A stretch of 64,000 nt of DNA from Lamprobacter modestohalophilus (GCF_016583905.1 NZ_NRRY01000028.1:1-64000); one strand, 5' to 3'; shown: positions 1-9,614, numbered from the stretch's first letter. Numbers and translations: made by a program. The notes: generated by a model not told the origin, from the letters alone.

Positions 1-67
1 CACACAGGCGCTCGATAACCGCCTGCTCTCCGGCCGCATAGATCGCTTGTGCCTGCTCAGGTGTCAT
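1..67 (-). CDS. IS66-like transposase, N-terminal fragment (runs off window)
   Basis: Reading the minus strand from an ATG at 67-65 gives 22 codons, MTPEQAQAIYAAGEQAVIER and onward, open to the window edge. The EQAQAIYAAGEQAVIERL pattern resembles the N-terminus of IS66-family TnpC transposases, which begin with a short EEAxxIYxxGxEAVVxxLL segment before a coiled coil. Only the first residues are visible, so it cannot be said whether the element is intact. It lies at the leader-distal (oldest) end of the CRISPR array. The family call is recalled from the motif and is moderate. Confidence 0.5.
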   Translation of the reverse strand, partial: MTPEQAQAIYAAGEQAVIERLC

Positions 68-255
68 CGCACCGTGTGATCAACCTGAGCGCGGGCGAAC
101 AGCGCCGGCCTTGTACCGCGTGCATGATCGGATGCATGCGCCAACATTAACCGGATCTCGACTCTGAGTCTAGGACCAAAAGGGTCAGCTACTTCGGGTT
201 CAAGAGGCCGTGAACGGTTACCATTAGACAGCGTGCGGGCCAGCTGCGCTTGTGC
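68..255. other. Non-coding stretch between IS66-like fragment and array
   Basis: I see no convincing gene here. Positions 206-215 (GGCCGTGAAC) resemble the repeat end GGCAGTGAAC, but they sit 40 bp from the first intact repeat, out of the 60-bp phase, so they are at best a decayed terminal repeat. Confidence 0.4.
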
Positions 256-3200
256 TTTCTGAGCTGCCTATGCGGCAGTGAACGTGGTTTTTGTGCCGGT
301 GATGGCTTCGTCATATTTCTGAGCTGCCTATGCGGCAGTGAACGCCGTTGAAGAGGTCCTCGAAGGAGTCTGCGATTTCTGAGCTGCCTATGCGGCAGTG
401 AACTTCAGCGAGGCCGAATGCCTCTCGGCCGCGCTTTTCTGAGCTGCCTATGCGGCAGTGAACCAAATATTGACGATTTTTGTAACCCTCATCACTTTCT
501 GAGCTGCCTATGCGGCAGTGAACAGCAGATCGGGGATTACTGGGGCGTGATCAATTTTCTGAGCTGCCTATGCGGCAGTGAACGCTAACCCTGATGCGCT
601 TCAATGTGTCGTTTTTTTCTGAGCTGCCTATGCGGCAGTGAACCCTATCAACGGCTTAAACAGATGCGGGTCATCTTTCTGAGCTGCCTATGCGGCAGTG
701 AACTTGCTTCTTCAGCCCTCTTCACTGCTCCAAACCTTTCTGAGCTGCCTATGCGGCAGTGAACGTTCAAGACGAGCCGCCGCAGCATCGCGGGAATTTC
801 TGAGCTGCCTATGCGGCAGTGAACCCTTGAGCACGGCAAGGAATTGCTCGGTCCATTTTCTGAGCTGCCTATGCGGCAGTGAACTTCAGCTCCAGGGCGA
901 AGCGCTTTGCCTCGGTTTTCTGAGCTGCCTATGCGGCAGTGAACGCTTCGGTCAATTCGCCGTTGCGAATCAGATCTTTCTGAGCTGCCTATGCGGCAGT
1001 GAACAATGAGCGTATCACGTTCAACTTCCACGATTGTTTCTGAGCTGCCTATGCGGCAGTGAACATCGGAATGGAGAGGTCGCCCATATCCTCGGTTTTC
1101 TGAGCTGCCTATGCGGCAGTGAACATAGAGCGCCATTGCGGACGTAGGCGCCCACATTTCTGAGCTGCCTATGCGGCAGTGAACGTGGTCGCGGTGTCAG
1201 CAACAGCTTCGTCGTATTTCTGAGCTGCCTATGCGGCAGTGAACATCTCGATGGGCTGAGTTGCACGCGCCTACAATTTCTGAGCTGCCTATGCGGCAGT
1301 GAACATGACGACGCGGGTGATCGCGTTGGCCTCTACTTTCTGAGCTGCCTATGCGGCAGTGAACATCGCAGCGGCACCGACCTACGGCATTCGCCATTTC
1401 TGAGCTGCCTATGCGGCAGTGAACATGCCGACTTCGGTCCATGAGAGGCCGTCGTATTTCTGAGCTGCCTATGCGGCAGTGAACATCTCGATGGGCTCAG
1501 TTGCACGCGCCTACAATTTCTGAGCTGCCTATGCGGCAGTGAACTTGCCGACATTGCTACTTCGGTCGATCTTTCTTTTCTGAGCTGCCTATGCGGCAGT
1601 GAACGCGATGATGATCTTGATGAGGGCGAGACCCTTTTTCTGAGCTGCCTATGCGGCAGTGAACAGCCGCATGAGCTACCTAAGCCTCACCGGTCATTTC
1701 TGAGCTGCCTATGCGGCAGTGAACACTCATCATCCAGCGCGGAGAACAGCGTCACTTTTCTGAGCTGCCTATGCGGCAGTGAACAAGTCCGAACGCCAGA
1801 ACAACTCGCAGCGCTTTTTCTGAGCTGCCTATGCGGCAGTGAACCCGTGTAGATCGAGCGGGCGGCCGTCGGCATTTTTCTGAGCTGCCTATGCGGCAGT
1901 GAACCGGCATCGCAACGCGGGCGATGCCGGCGGCGTTTTCTGAGCTGCCTATGCGGCAGTGAACGGCTCGCTGTTCAGGAATGGGCCGCATCAGCATTTC
2001 TGAGCTGCCTATGCGGCAGTGAACCGCACGGCGCTGAATGTGGAAGATGGCGCGACTTTCTGAGCTGCCTATGCGGCAGTGAACGCACCTGGGCGGCTGT
2101 GACTAGGTGGTTCGGTTTTCTGAGCTGCCTATGCGGCAGTGAACTTGCTGACATTGCTACTTCGGTCGATCTGTCTTTCTGAGCTGCCTATGCGGCAGTG
2201 AACGTATCACCATCGCATCTATGACGTCTTGGGCTTTTCTGAGCTGCCTATGCGGCAGTGAACATGCATATCTTCGTCATCCATCACAATCAAGCTTTCT
2301 GAGCTGCCTATGCGGCAGTGAACGGAGGTGAACCAATATCAAGAGCTTACTCTAATTTCTGAGCTGCCTATGCGGCAGTGAACTTGTATCTTGATCGACA
2401 AAGGTTTGCTGATGTTTTCTGAGCTGCCTATGCGGCAGTGAACACCTGGTCGGTCGCCGTTGGCAACGCAACGATTTTCTGAGCTGCCTATGCGGCAGTG
2501 AACCTGATGTCGTGCCCTTTCAAGTTTCCTTGCGCTTTCTGAGCTGCCTATGCGGCAGTGAACAGCAGGGCTTGCTCGGTTTGGAGCTTCAGCATTTTCT
2601 GAGCTGCCTATGCGGCAGTGAACTGAATGCAGGGGCTTTGAGCGATTACGGGCAATTTCTGAGCTGCCTATGCGGCAGTGAACGCAAGGGGGAGTTGGGC
2701 GAACAGGACCGTGGTTTTCTGAGCTGCCTATGCGGCAGTGAACGCCTGCAACATCCGACCAGGTAACATCATCATTTTCTGAGCTGCCTATGCGGCAGTG
2801 AACACTGATCGCCAAGCCTGCCGGGATTCCAGAATTTTCTGAGCTGCCTATGCGGCAGTGAACCCAAAGAGCAGGCTAGCCGCTGGCCGGGGAGTTTTCT
2901 GAGCTGCCTATGCGGCAGTGAACTCGCGTTGACTGTGATCCTGAGATCCCGCACTTTTCTGAGCTGCCTATGCGGCAGTGAACAACACATGACGCCAGCC
3001 CCCGGCCGAGGAGCATTTCTGAGCTGCCTATGCGGCAGTGAACCAACCGTTGTTGATCTCCCGGCCTCGCCCATGTTTCTGAGCTGCCTATGCGGCAGTG
3101 AACTCGAAATTGCGGATATGAGTCCTGCCAATTGATTTCTGAGCTGCCTATGCGGCAGTGAACTCACGATCCCTGGCGCGCTCGCCTATGTCGATTTTCT

Positions 3201-5384
3201 GAGCTGCCTATGCGGCAGTGAACGCCTGGCCTTTATGTTTTCGCCCCGGCCGCATTTTCTGAGCTGCCTATGCGGCAGTGAACATCAAGCGGCCTATGAA
3301 GCGCTTTGAATCCGATTTCTGAGCTGCCTATGCGGCAGTGAACTGCGCTTATCGGCTTCGCTGTCATCGCTTCCTTTTCTGAGCTGCCTATGCGGCAGTG
3401 AACATACTCAAGATGATGCGATCGGTGGCGCGCAAGTTTCTGAGCTGCCTATGCGGCAGTGAACGGAAATCCGATAATCCCCACCGTTGGTGAAAATTTC
3501 TGAGCTGCCTATGCGGCAGTGAACCCGGACAATCATTCTCCCAACGAACGCAAGCATTTCTGAGCTGCCTATGCGGCAGTGAACTCTGACGGTCCCTGGG
3601 CCACTCAGGCCGGTATTTTCTGAGCTGCCTATGCGGCAGTGAACCCGGTGCTGATCGCGCCTGCAACATCGGACCATTTCTGAGCTGCCTATGCGGCAGT
3701 GAACTTCTCGCGGTCGCATCGGCGAGGGTCTGGCTCTTTCTGAGCTGCCTATGCGGCAGTGAACCAGCTGAGACAGGGGCCAAGCTGCGGGCGCTGTTTC
3801 TGAGCTGCCTATGCGGCAGTGAACTGCCGCATCTGGCCGAGGCGCTGATCACCAACTTTCTGAGCTGCCTATGCGGCAGTGAACGTGAAGGCTTTGAAGC
3901 CAGTGTTTTCTTGCATTTTCTGAGCTGCCTATGCGGCAGTGAACAGGGCGGCGAAGAACTGCACCAATCGCCAACGTTTCTGAGCTGCCTATGCGGCAGT
4001 GAACGAGGCGTATCACCAGGATCAGGAGCATCAATATTTCTGAGCTGCCTATGCGGCAGTGAACGGTGCAGGCGATCAGTTCGCCACCGACTTGCATTTC
4101 TGAGCTGCCTATGCGGCAGTGAACCATGTCGGCAGTCGAAGTTCGCCGCGCTGCAATTTCTGAGCTGCCTATGCGGCAGTGAACCCCAGCATGATCAACC
4201 GCAGCACCATCAACAGTTTCTGAGCTGCCTATGCGGCAGTGAACAGAGGTTCAGCGCAAAGGTGGCGAGTGTCCAGTTTCTGAGCTGCCTATGCGGCAGT
4301 GAACGGTGTAGTCGTCTTGCGCGGCCCTTGCCGGCATTTCTGAGCTGCCTATGCGGCAGTGAACGTGGCTTTGGATGTCGCTGCCGATCTCTTCTATTTC
4401 TGAGCTGCCTATGCGGCAGTGAACACAACCCGCAGTCGGCTCAGGCACGATTAGCTTTTCTGAGCTGCCTATGCGGCAGTGAACGGGCTCGCTGGCGGAT
4501 TTAACACGATTGATTTTTTCTGAGCTGCCTATGCGGCAGTGAACGCCATAGATCGGCAATGGTGCGGGTCTGATAATTTCTGAGCTGCCTATGCGGCAGT
4601 GAACGACATGCCCATTCGTCACCGCGTCACCGACGATTTCTGAGCTGCCTATGCGGCAGTGAACGGCGTGAGGTGCTGATCCGTGCGGCGGCACCATTTC
4701 TGAGCTGCCTATGCGGCAGTGAACATTTCCAAGAAAGCCAGAACGTTCATGGAGCATTTCTGAGCTGCCTATGCGGCAGTGAACCTGAGCGAGGCTGCGC
4801 TTGAAGATGTCGAACATTTCTGAGCTGCCTATGCGGCAGTGAACCTTACGAGGAATGGCTGGATTCGCAGAAAGAGTTTCTGAGCTGCCTATGCGGCAGT
4901 GAACAAACGCTCTATGTCGTCTCCCAGCTCCTGAAGTTTCTGAGCTGCCTATGCGGCAGTGAACGAATCCCTTGATGACCTGGGCGTGTTCCCGTTTTTC
5001 TGAGCTGCCTATGCGGCAGTGAACCCGGACGAGCCAGCGCCACGGAGCCGCCCATGTTTCTGAGCTGCCTATGCGGCAGTGAACGCCAATTGCATAATGG
5101 CAGTCGGTCTTAGTATTTTCTGAGCTGCCTATGCGGCAGTGAACATGAAGGAAACTCCAGGAATGTCACGCCTACATTTCTGAGCTGCCTATGCGGCAGT
5201 GAACGCACTTGCGACTCAATGAAACCAGGCTCATCTTTTCTGAGCTGCCTATGCGGCAGTGAACGGTTTTGAGTCTCAGCATGGCCTCTTGCACAGTTTC
5301 TGAGCTGCCTATGCGGCAGTGAACTCGATGGTCTGCTCAGCGGTGCCGGTGGCGGCTTTCTGAGCTGCCTATGCGGCAGTGAAC
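256..5384 (-). CRISPR. Type I-F CRISPR array, 86 repeats / 85 spacers
   Basis: The 28-bp repeat begins GTTCACTGCC and ends GGCAGCTCAGAAA on the minus strand; it recurs with a 60-bp period from 256-283 to 5357-5384. The repeat has the I-F signature: stem CTGCC/GGCAG around loop GCATA, Cas6f cleavage expected after the 3' stem G, and 8-nt handle CTCAGAAA. Every copy I scanned is identical. Spacers are 32 bp, except 704-736 (33), 2145-2175 (31) and the one ending at 3436 (33), which explains the net +1 shift. The leader side is at 5385, next to cas6f, so the newest spacers are at high coordinates. Near-duplicate spacers: 1245-1276 vs 1485-1516 (one mismatch) and 1545-1576 vs 2145-2175 (two mismatches plus one base of length). 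Confidence 0.99.
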
Positions 5385-5514
5385 AAGCCAAAAATTGACT
5401 TAAGCTCTTGGTTTTGAATCTTTTTAAAGAACTATCAGCATCTACACCCTCCACAACTTGAGCCATGCGGGAGGCTTGTAAAACAGTAGCTTAAGAGGAG
5501 GATCCGGAAAAGGG
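5385..5514 (-). promoter_or_regulatory. CRISPR leader
   Basis: This 130-bp stretch separates the cas6f stop codon from the first (leader-proximal) repeat and is visibly A/T-rich near the repeat. By position it is the leader carrying the array promoter and the integration-directing sequences of a type I-F array. I could not pick a clear -35/-10 pair or an IHF site by eye, so only the location is asserted. Confidence 0.75.
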
Positions 5515-6081
5515 TCAAAACCAGGGGACTGTCGCCATGCCGCTCAATCCGTAGGTGTTGAAGTCGTGCTTCGGCTGAGCTGTCGGTAAAGGCGGGCCTA
5601 GTTGCAAAAAGAGCGGAAAGGTTTGACCGGTACTTGCGCTTCTCAGGGTCACAAAAGGTAGACGTAGCGCCTCAGCCGCGGTATCTGGGACGCGAGCGCG
5701 TGCTTGGTCTTCGCTGAGCCCATGTCGACGCATCTGTCGGCGCCTCAAGCGCTCTGGGCTACTCTTGGCCTGAACCCTTCGCAGGCTGCGATGAACAGCG
5801 TCCTTCGGCACCGGCGCAATGTCCTTGACTTCAGCATGATCGCGCATTCCCTGGAGCCAGGCCTGTGCCATCAAGCGCGCCAGATCCTGTTCCGGTCCAA
5901 TAAGTCGAAGTGTTTCACCAAGTGATGGAGGTTTTTCCTGATAGCCAGGGAAACTCACGCCAACGCTGGTTAATTGGAGTTGGGCCAATCCTCGGTGCAG
6001 CTTGGCATAAAGGGCGGCCATGAGCTGGTGAGCAGGAAATTCCGGATCAGGCCGCAGATGGATGTCGATGTAGTGATCCAT
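5515..6081 (-). CDS. cas6f: Cas6f (Csy4) crRNA endoribonuclease
   Basis: Cleaves the I-F precursor crRNA at the 3' base of the repeat hairpin and stays bound as the 3' cap of the Csy complex. The 188-residue protein starts at MDHYIDIHLRPDPEF, 4 nt after the cas7f stop; an upstream in-frame ATG would add 12 residues absent from the family. Residues matching characterised Csy4 are visible: His29 and Ser148 (catalysis), Phe155, Arg102 and Gln104 (RNA contacts), the Arg115/118/119 helix in RLRRRQMRRH, and a late Tyr177. Length equals the family norm (about 187). It is the last gene of the csy operon and adjoins the array leader. Confidence 0.97.
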   Translation of the reverse strand: MDHYIDIHLRPDPEFPAHQLMAALYAKLHRGLAQLQLTSVGVSFPGYQEKPPSLGETLRLIGPEQDLARLMAQAWLQGMRDHAEVKDIAPVPKDAVHRSLRRVQAKSSPERLRRRQMRRHGLSEDQARARVPDTAAEALRLPFVTLRSASTGQTFPLFLQLGPPLPTAQPKHDFNTYGLSGMATVPWF

Positions 6082-6085
6082 GCGA

Positions 6086-7126
6086 TCAGTCCTTTCCGGC
6101 ATCACCGAAAACACCACCTCGGATCAGTGTGGCCATTACGAAATGCTGCTGTTCAAGCGGTGGCGTCTTGTCTTTCAGTAACCAGCCGTCGAGCAGGTTG
6201 TAGAAGTCGAGCTTGTCGGTTGGTTTGCGGCAGGCCTTTCCGAGCGTCGTCACCGAGCCATAAGGCTCGACAGCGATGGGACCGAGCTCGGCCACGTCGG
6301 GATGCCAGGTATCGATGGTGCGCAGCGCGTTACCGAGCTTCTGTGAGTGCATGCCCGCGATACCCTGGACGTCGTAAAGGGTCTTGCTCTTCTTGCTGTT
6401 GCCTTTGTCGAGAATCAGCTCTTGCGAGGGATAGACCTCCTGCCCGGCGCCGACTCGGGCGTAGGCAGTGACCTGAAGCAAAAGATGCTTCGTGCCGGCA
6501 AGTCCCTCGGTAATGAGGTCGGCGACCGCTTGCACATCCGCTTGCATCGTGGCTGGAACTTCAAACGTGCGGAGCGGCAAATCTAGGCTCGAGAAGGTCC
6601 AAGATGTGGCCGCCCGGCCTTGCACGAGGTGCTGGATGTGCACCTCGATCTGTTCGGCGCCCATGCGGTTACGCCAGAGGAAACGACCATTGGCAAGGTT
6701 GTGCGCGTAGCGTCGGCCTAGCTCAGCAAACCCTTGGGAGTCGACGTAGCCTTGGACGGTGCTGACGAGCTTCGCTTGATAGGCGGCATTATTGCAGGCC
6801 GACGGCGTGCCAGTCCCGCCTAGCACGCGCAGGGTGAAGCTGACCTTCAGCGTATCCGCATCGGCTGGCAGCGCTGCGACATCAACGGTTTGAAGATTCG
6901 GGTTCTCAATGGCGGCATCGAGCTTTGCCGGGTCTTGGTCCTTGGTCTTGAGCCGGTTGGAGATCGTCCCGCGCACGGATTTCTCGCGCAGGCCGATGGC
7001 CGACCAGGCGTTTGGATCGGCACGCTGCTCCCAGTCCCCGCTGAAGAACAGTGCGTCAGAGGGGTCTAGCTTGCGCTCGAAAGCGAGAACAGTAGCGGTC
7101 TTGAGGGTCGCGTCTTTGCTTGTCAT
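6086..7126 (-). CDS. csy3: Cas7f (Csy3) backbone subunit of the Csy complex
   Basis: Six copies of Cas7f line the spacer portion of the crRNA in type I-F Cascade, flipping out every sixth nucleotide. The 346-residue product is strongly Csy3-like throughout: TASVLAFERKLDPSDAL-type N-terminus, REKSVRGTISNRLKTKD, DADTLKVSFTLRVLGG, GRRYAHNLANGRFLWRNR, PSQELILDKG and SQKLGNALRTIDTWHPD are all family signatures. It overlaps the end of csy2 by 4 nt (ATGA) and is followed 4 nt later by cas6f, indicating translational coupling in one operon. No truncation or anomaly is seen. Confidence 0.97.
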   Translation of the reverse strand: MTSKDATLKTATVLAFERKLDPSDALFFSGDWEQRADPNAWSAIGLREKSVRGTISNRLKTKDQDPAKLDAAIENPNLQTVDVAALPADADTLKVSFTLRVLGGTGTPSACNNAAYQAKLVSTVQGYVDSQGFAELGRRYAHNLANGRFLWRNRMGAEQIEVHIQHLVQGRAATSWTFSSLDLPLRTFEVPATMQADVQAVADLITEGLAGTKHLLLQVTAYARVGAGQEVYPSQELILDKGNSKKSKTLYDVQGIAGMHSQKLGNALRTIDTWHPDVAELGPIAVEPYGSVTTLGKACRKPTDKLDFYNLLDGWLLKDKTPPLEQQHFVMATLIRGGVFGDAGKD

Positions 7127-8205
7127 TGGGCTCTCCTGATGGATCGTTGGGTGCTGTCGTTGATCGGGTTTGCCGGTTCAGGCGACTCGGGTGGTGGCTG
7201 ATACCCGTTGTGGCAGCGGTAAAGGCCGGATGCTGTTGGATGCTCAGGGTCGTGGACGGGCTCCCAGAGCAGATCGTCCAAGCGCTTGAGGCGATGTGGG
7301 CTGATCCACTGCCCCACAGACCACACCGTCTCGACAAAACGGAAAGGGGTGGTCATGTCGCGAGCGCCTCGCACACTGCCCGGCGGCTGTAAGGCTGAAA
7401 GCGCTGAGAAACCGACTGGGATCGGTACGATCCAACCGGGTCGGTGGTCGGTCTGCCACTCCACCTTTGCAGTTGGATCACCCTCCGCAGTTACAGGAGG
7501 CGCATCGGCATGGCTGTTCCAGCGCGACAGATCCAGCCAAGCGTCCAATGCGGTCGCTGTGGGATTTTCGGCACGCAGCTCGGTTAGACGCGCTCCCAGA
7601 AGATCATTCCTCGACACCAAGGCAAAGCCGGGTAGCCAGCGTCGCGCTAAACGTCGGAACCACTTGTGCTGTTCACCCGCGTCGTTGTCGTCAGCATCGG
7701 GAACCGGCTCCAGTACAGGACGCGTCGGTACGCGTCGCGTCGTGCCTTGCAGCCTGGACATGATGCTGCCGCCTGCCAAACGCATTCCGGCTAGCTCATC
7801 GGCGATGCGTTCTGCCAATGCCTGGCGCGGCGCATCGGCCAGATGCGCATCGCTGATCTCGACGTCGAACACCAGCGTGACCTCCAAATGCACCCGGCCT
7901 TCCTCGACGATGGCGGCTGAGCGGCCATCGTGCTGGACGGGATTGCGCGTGAGGCGGAAGGCGTGGGTGAAGCCGCCGCGGTTGATCTGCGCCTCGAAGT
8001 CATGGCAGACCACGCCGACAGCAAAGAAGGCAATGCCGGGATCAAGCCCTAAGCGACGTTCAAGCGCCCGCATCAAGCCGACGAAGGCCGTCATCGCCGG
8101 AAAGCCCCACGTCAGTGGGCTGGAGATCGCGTTGGCGTTCTGGACCCGCAGATGGGGTATCGCCAGAACGGCGCGATGCGCGGGCTGGTTGCTTTCATGC
8201 GTCAT
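7123..8205 (-). CDS. csy2: Cas5f (Csy2) subunit of the Csy complex
   Basis: Cas5f binds the 5' handle of the crRNA and, with Cas8f, forms the tail that contacts the PAM. I place the start at MTHESNQPAH (360 residues). The open frame runs 25 codons further upstream into csy1, but the recognisable family sequence starts just after this Met: HLRVQNANAISSPLTWGFP matches the conserved IQNANAISSPLTWGFP block. The start overlaps the csy1 stop by 11 nt, and the 3' end overlaps the csy3 start by 4 nt. The C-terminus ends in a poorly conserved, Pro/Glu-rich tail. Confidence 0.95.
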   Translation of the reverse strand: MTHESNQPAHRAVLAIPHLRVQNANAISSPLTWGFPAMTAFVGLMRALERRLGLDPGIAFFAVGVVCHDFEAQINRGGFTHAFRLTRNPVQHDGRSAAIVEEGRVHLEVTLVFDVEISDAHLADAPRQALAERIADELAGMRLAGGSIMSRLQGTTRRVPTRPVLEPVPDADDNDAGEQHKWFRRLARRWLPGFALVSRNDLLGARLTELRAENPTATALDAWLDLSRWNSHADAPPVTAEGDPTAKVEWQTDHRPGWIVPIPVGFSALSALQPPGSVRGARDMTTPFRFVETVWSVGQWISPHRLKRLDDLLWEPVHDPEHPTASGLYRCHNGYQPPPESPEPANPINDSTQRSIRRAQ

Positions 8206-9481
8206 GGCCGACCTCCCAGGCGTATTGCCGCAGTTGTTCGCCGGCGAGCTTGCGCCAGTACAGGTACTCGGGATCGCCAAGCGGAAGCGGCTGTCGCAGT
8301 CGGTTGTTCAGCCAACGTGAGAAATCGTCAGCGAGACGATCGGTTATGTCGTCGTGCTGTTGCTGCTCCGCATCCGCATCCGGGTCCAGCCACGCCCGTT
8401 GCGTGGGCGGTAAAGCGCATTCTGGGTCCGTGCTCCAGCCGGGCTCGAGTGTTCGCAGTTCAGCGCTGAACTGGATCAATTCATCGATGAGGGCGTCGAC
8501 CAAGGCATCACGCCGCTGGCGCGTGCGCAGGTTGTTGGCGGGGTCGCTCTCCAGAAACTGACATAGTTGGCGCATTAGTGTCTTAACCTCACGGCGCCAA
8601 CCAAAGACATTGAACAGGGACTCGACGGCCAACAAGGGCTTAATCGTCAGGGACTGCCAGACCGGTGGCAATGAGGCGAGCAGAACATTGTCGCCGCGGC
8701 GCTCGCTGTTGAGTTGGCTGATGTTCTGCGGTTTGGTGCCGCCTAGCTTTTGCACGGCGAGGTTCGGATATTCATGCACCGGGCGTTCATGCCACTGCTG
8801 CGCCTTGCGAGCCGCGCGCGCGGCCTTGGCGTCTTCACTGAAGCGATCGTCTTGGAGGGTTTGGTAGACGCGATGCACCAACGAGGTGGGATAGAGCGGC
8901 GCTAGCAAGTGGTAACCGGTATCGTCGTGTGGGTCAGGGCCGACGAGCCAGTAGATCTGTTTCGCGTGGGTGTGGCTGCGCAGTGGTAATCGTGGTTGGG
9001 CGAGACCCGCAAAGGCCTGCATCCACGCATGCGCCAAATCGAGGTTGTCATCGAGCGCGGCGGCGAGGTCTGCATCCTGCTCAAGCGCTAAGCTGAGTAA
9101 GGTCCGCCCGTCGTATTCGATCTTGAGGAATTTATAGACATCCAAGGCGGCGGCGTTGCCGACGACATCGATCTCGAAGTCGTCACCGAGCACATGGCTG
9201 CCGACTTCTTCGAGCGCCTCTAGCGAGGTGGGCTCGCGGAATAGGCTGGTACCTTTCGCATCTGGATGCAGGGGCTTGAGGGAGTGGGTCACGACCTGGA
9301 TCTGTCCAGACCGGTGGGCTGCATCTTTAAGCCAGGCGGCGGGTTCAAACTGCGCGATCAGCGCAGCGCGCTTGGGATCGTCTTCGGGAAGTTTTTCTAA
9401 TTTGGCGTTGAGGCGTTCGGTTAGAAACGCCTTGATAAGGTTGTGAATTTGCTGTTGACGTCCGTTCAGTTGTGTTGACAC
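8195..9481 (-). CDS. csy1: Cas8f (Csy1) large subunit, PAM recognition
   Basis: Large subunit of the I-F surveillance complex, recognising the CC PAM in the minor groove. The conserved block KLGGTKPQNISQLNSERRG carries the family PAM-reading residues, here Lys250 and Asn253. Other matches are VVTHSLKPLHPDA, DVVGNAAALDVYKFL, YHLLAPLYPTSLVH, and RQRRDALV. I chose the GTG at 9481 (428 residues) because GGAG lies six bases upstream; a second in-frame GTG at 9493 would add four residues. It is the first gene of the csy1-2-3-cas6f operon. Its promoter region (9564-9609) contains the partial protospacer described below, which implies self-regulation by the Csy complex. Confidence 0.96.
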   Translation of the reverse strand: MSTQLNGRQQQIHNLIKAFLTERLNAKLEKLPEDDPKRAALIAQFEPAAWLKDAAHRSGQIQVVTHSLKPLHPDAKGTSLFREPTSLEALEEVGSHVLGDDFEIDVVGNAAALDVYKFLKIEYDGRTLLSLALEQDADLAAALDDNLDLAHAWMQAFAGLAQPRLPLRSHTHAKQIYWLVGPDPHDDTGYHLLAPLYPTSLVHRVYQTLQDDRFSEDAKAARAARKAQQWHERPVHEYPNLAVQKLGGTKPQNISQLNSERRGDNVLLASLPPVWQSLTIKPLLAVESLFNVFGWRREVKTLMRQLCQFLESDPANNLRTRQRRDALVDALIDELIQFSAELRTLEPGWSTDPECALPPTQRAWLDPDADAEQQQHDDITDRLADDFSRWLNNRLRQPLPLGDPEYLYWRKLAGEQLRQYAWEVGHDA

Positions 9482-9563
9482 ATGACACTCCACAGTTGTG
9501 CATGCGGCCGCTTGGCCGGTTCCTGAAGGGCGGTAATCTAGCTCAATCGTACCAAGAAGGCAA

Positions 9564-9593
9564 CCAATGAAGTTTGACCAATAATTTAAGGAT
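9564..9593 (+). promoter_or_regulatory. PAM plus partial protospacer matching the mini-array spacer (predicted Csy operator)
   Basis: CC at 9564-9565 (the I-F PAM) is followed by AATGAAGTTTGACCAATA. The mini-array spacer starting at 9642 reads AATGAGGTTTGGCCAAGA. Fifteen of the first 18 positions agree; mismatches are at 6, 12 and 17, then similarity ends. The seed (1-5, 7, 8) is perfect. Positions 6 and 12 are those left unpaired in type I complexes, and both would be G:T wobbles. The limited match would permit binding but should not suffice for Cas2-3 cleavage. The sequence is observed; the function is inferred. Confidence 0.85.
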
Positions 9594-9609
9594 ATTGGAG
9601 AAAGGTAAA
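9581..9609 (-). promoter_or_regulatory. Predicted sigma70-type promoter of csy operon
   Basis: On the minus strand TTTACC (9609-9604, four of six to the -35 consensus) is followed after 17 bp by AATTAT (9586-9581, four of six to the -10). It points toward csy1, with an untranslated leader of roughly 90 nt. The assignment is by eye and moderate. What matters is that the -10 element falls inside the protospacer-like sequence at 9566-9593, so Csy complex bound there would occlude RNA polymerase. Confidence 0.5.
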
Positions 9610-9614
9610 CTTTA

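Noticed and set aside
188-215. Possible degenerate terminal CRISPR repeat
   Set aside because: Only the last ten bases resemble the repeat, and the distance to the first intact repeat (40 bp) breaks the 32-bp spacing.
648-5466. Many open frames of 60-200 codons across the array with VHCRIGSSE, SLPHRQLR or FLSCLCGSE repeats
   Set aside because: They are translations of the 28-bp CRISPR repeat. The 60-bp period is a multiple of three, so frames stay open; none is a gene.
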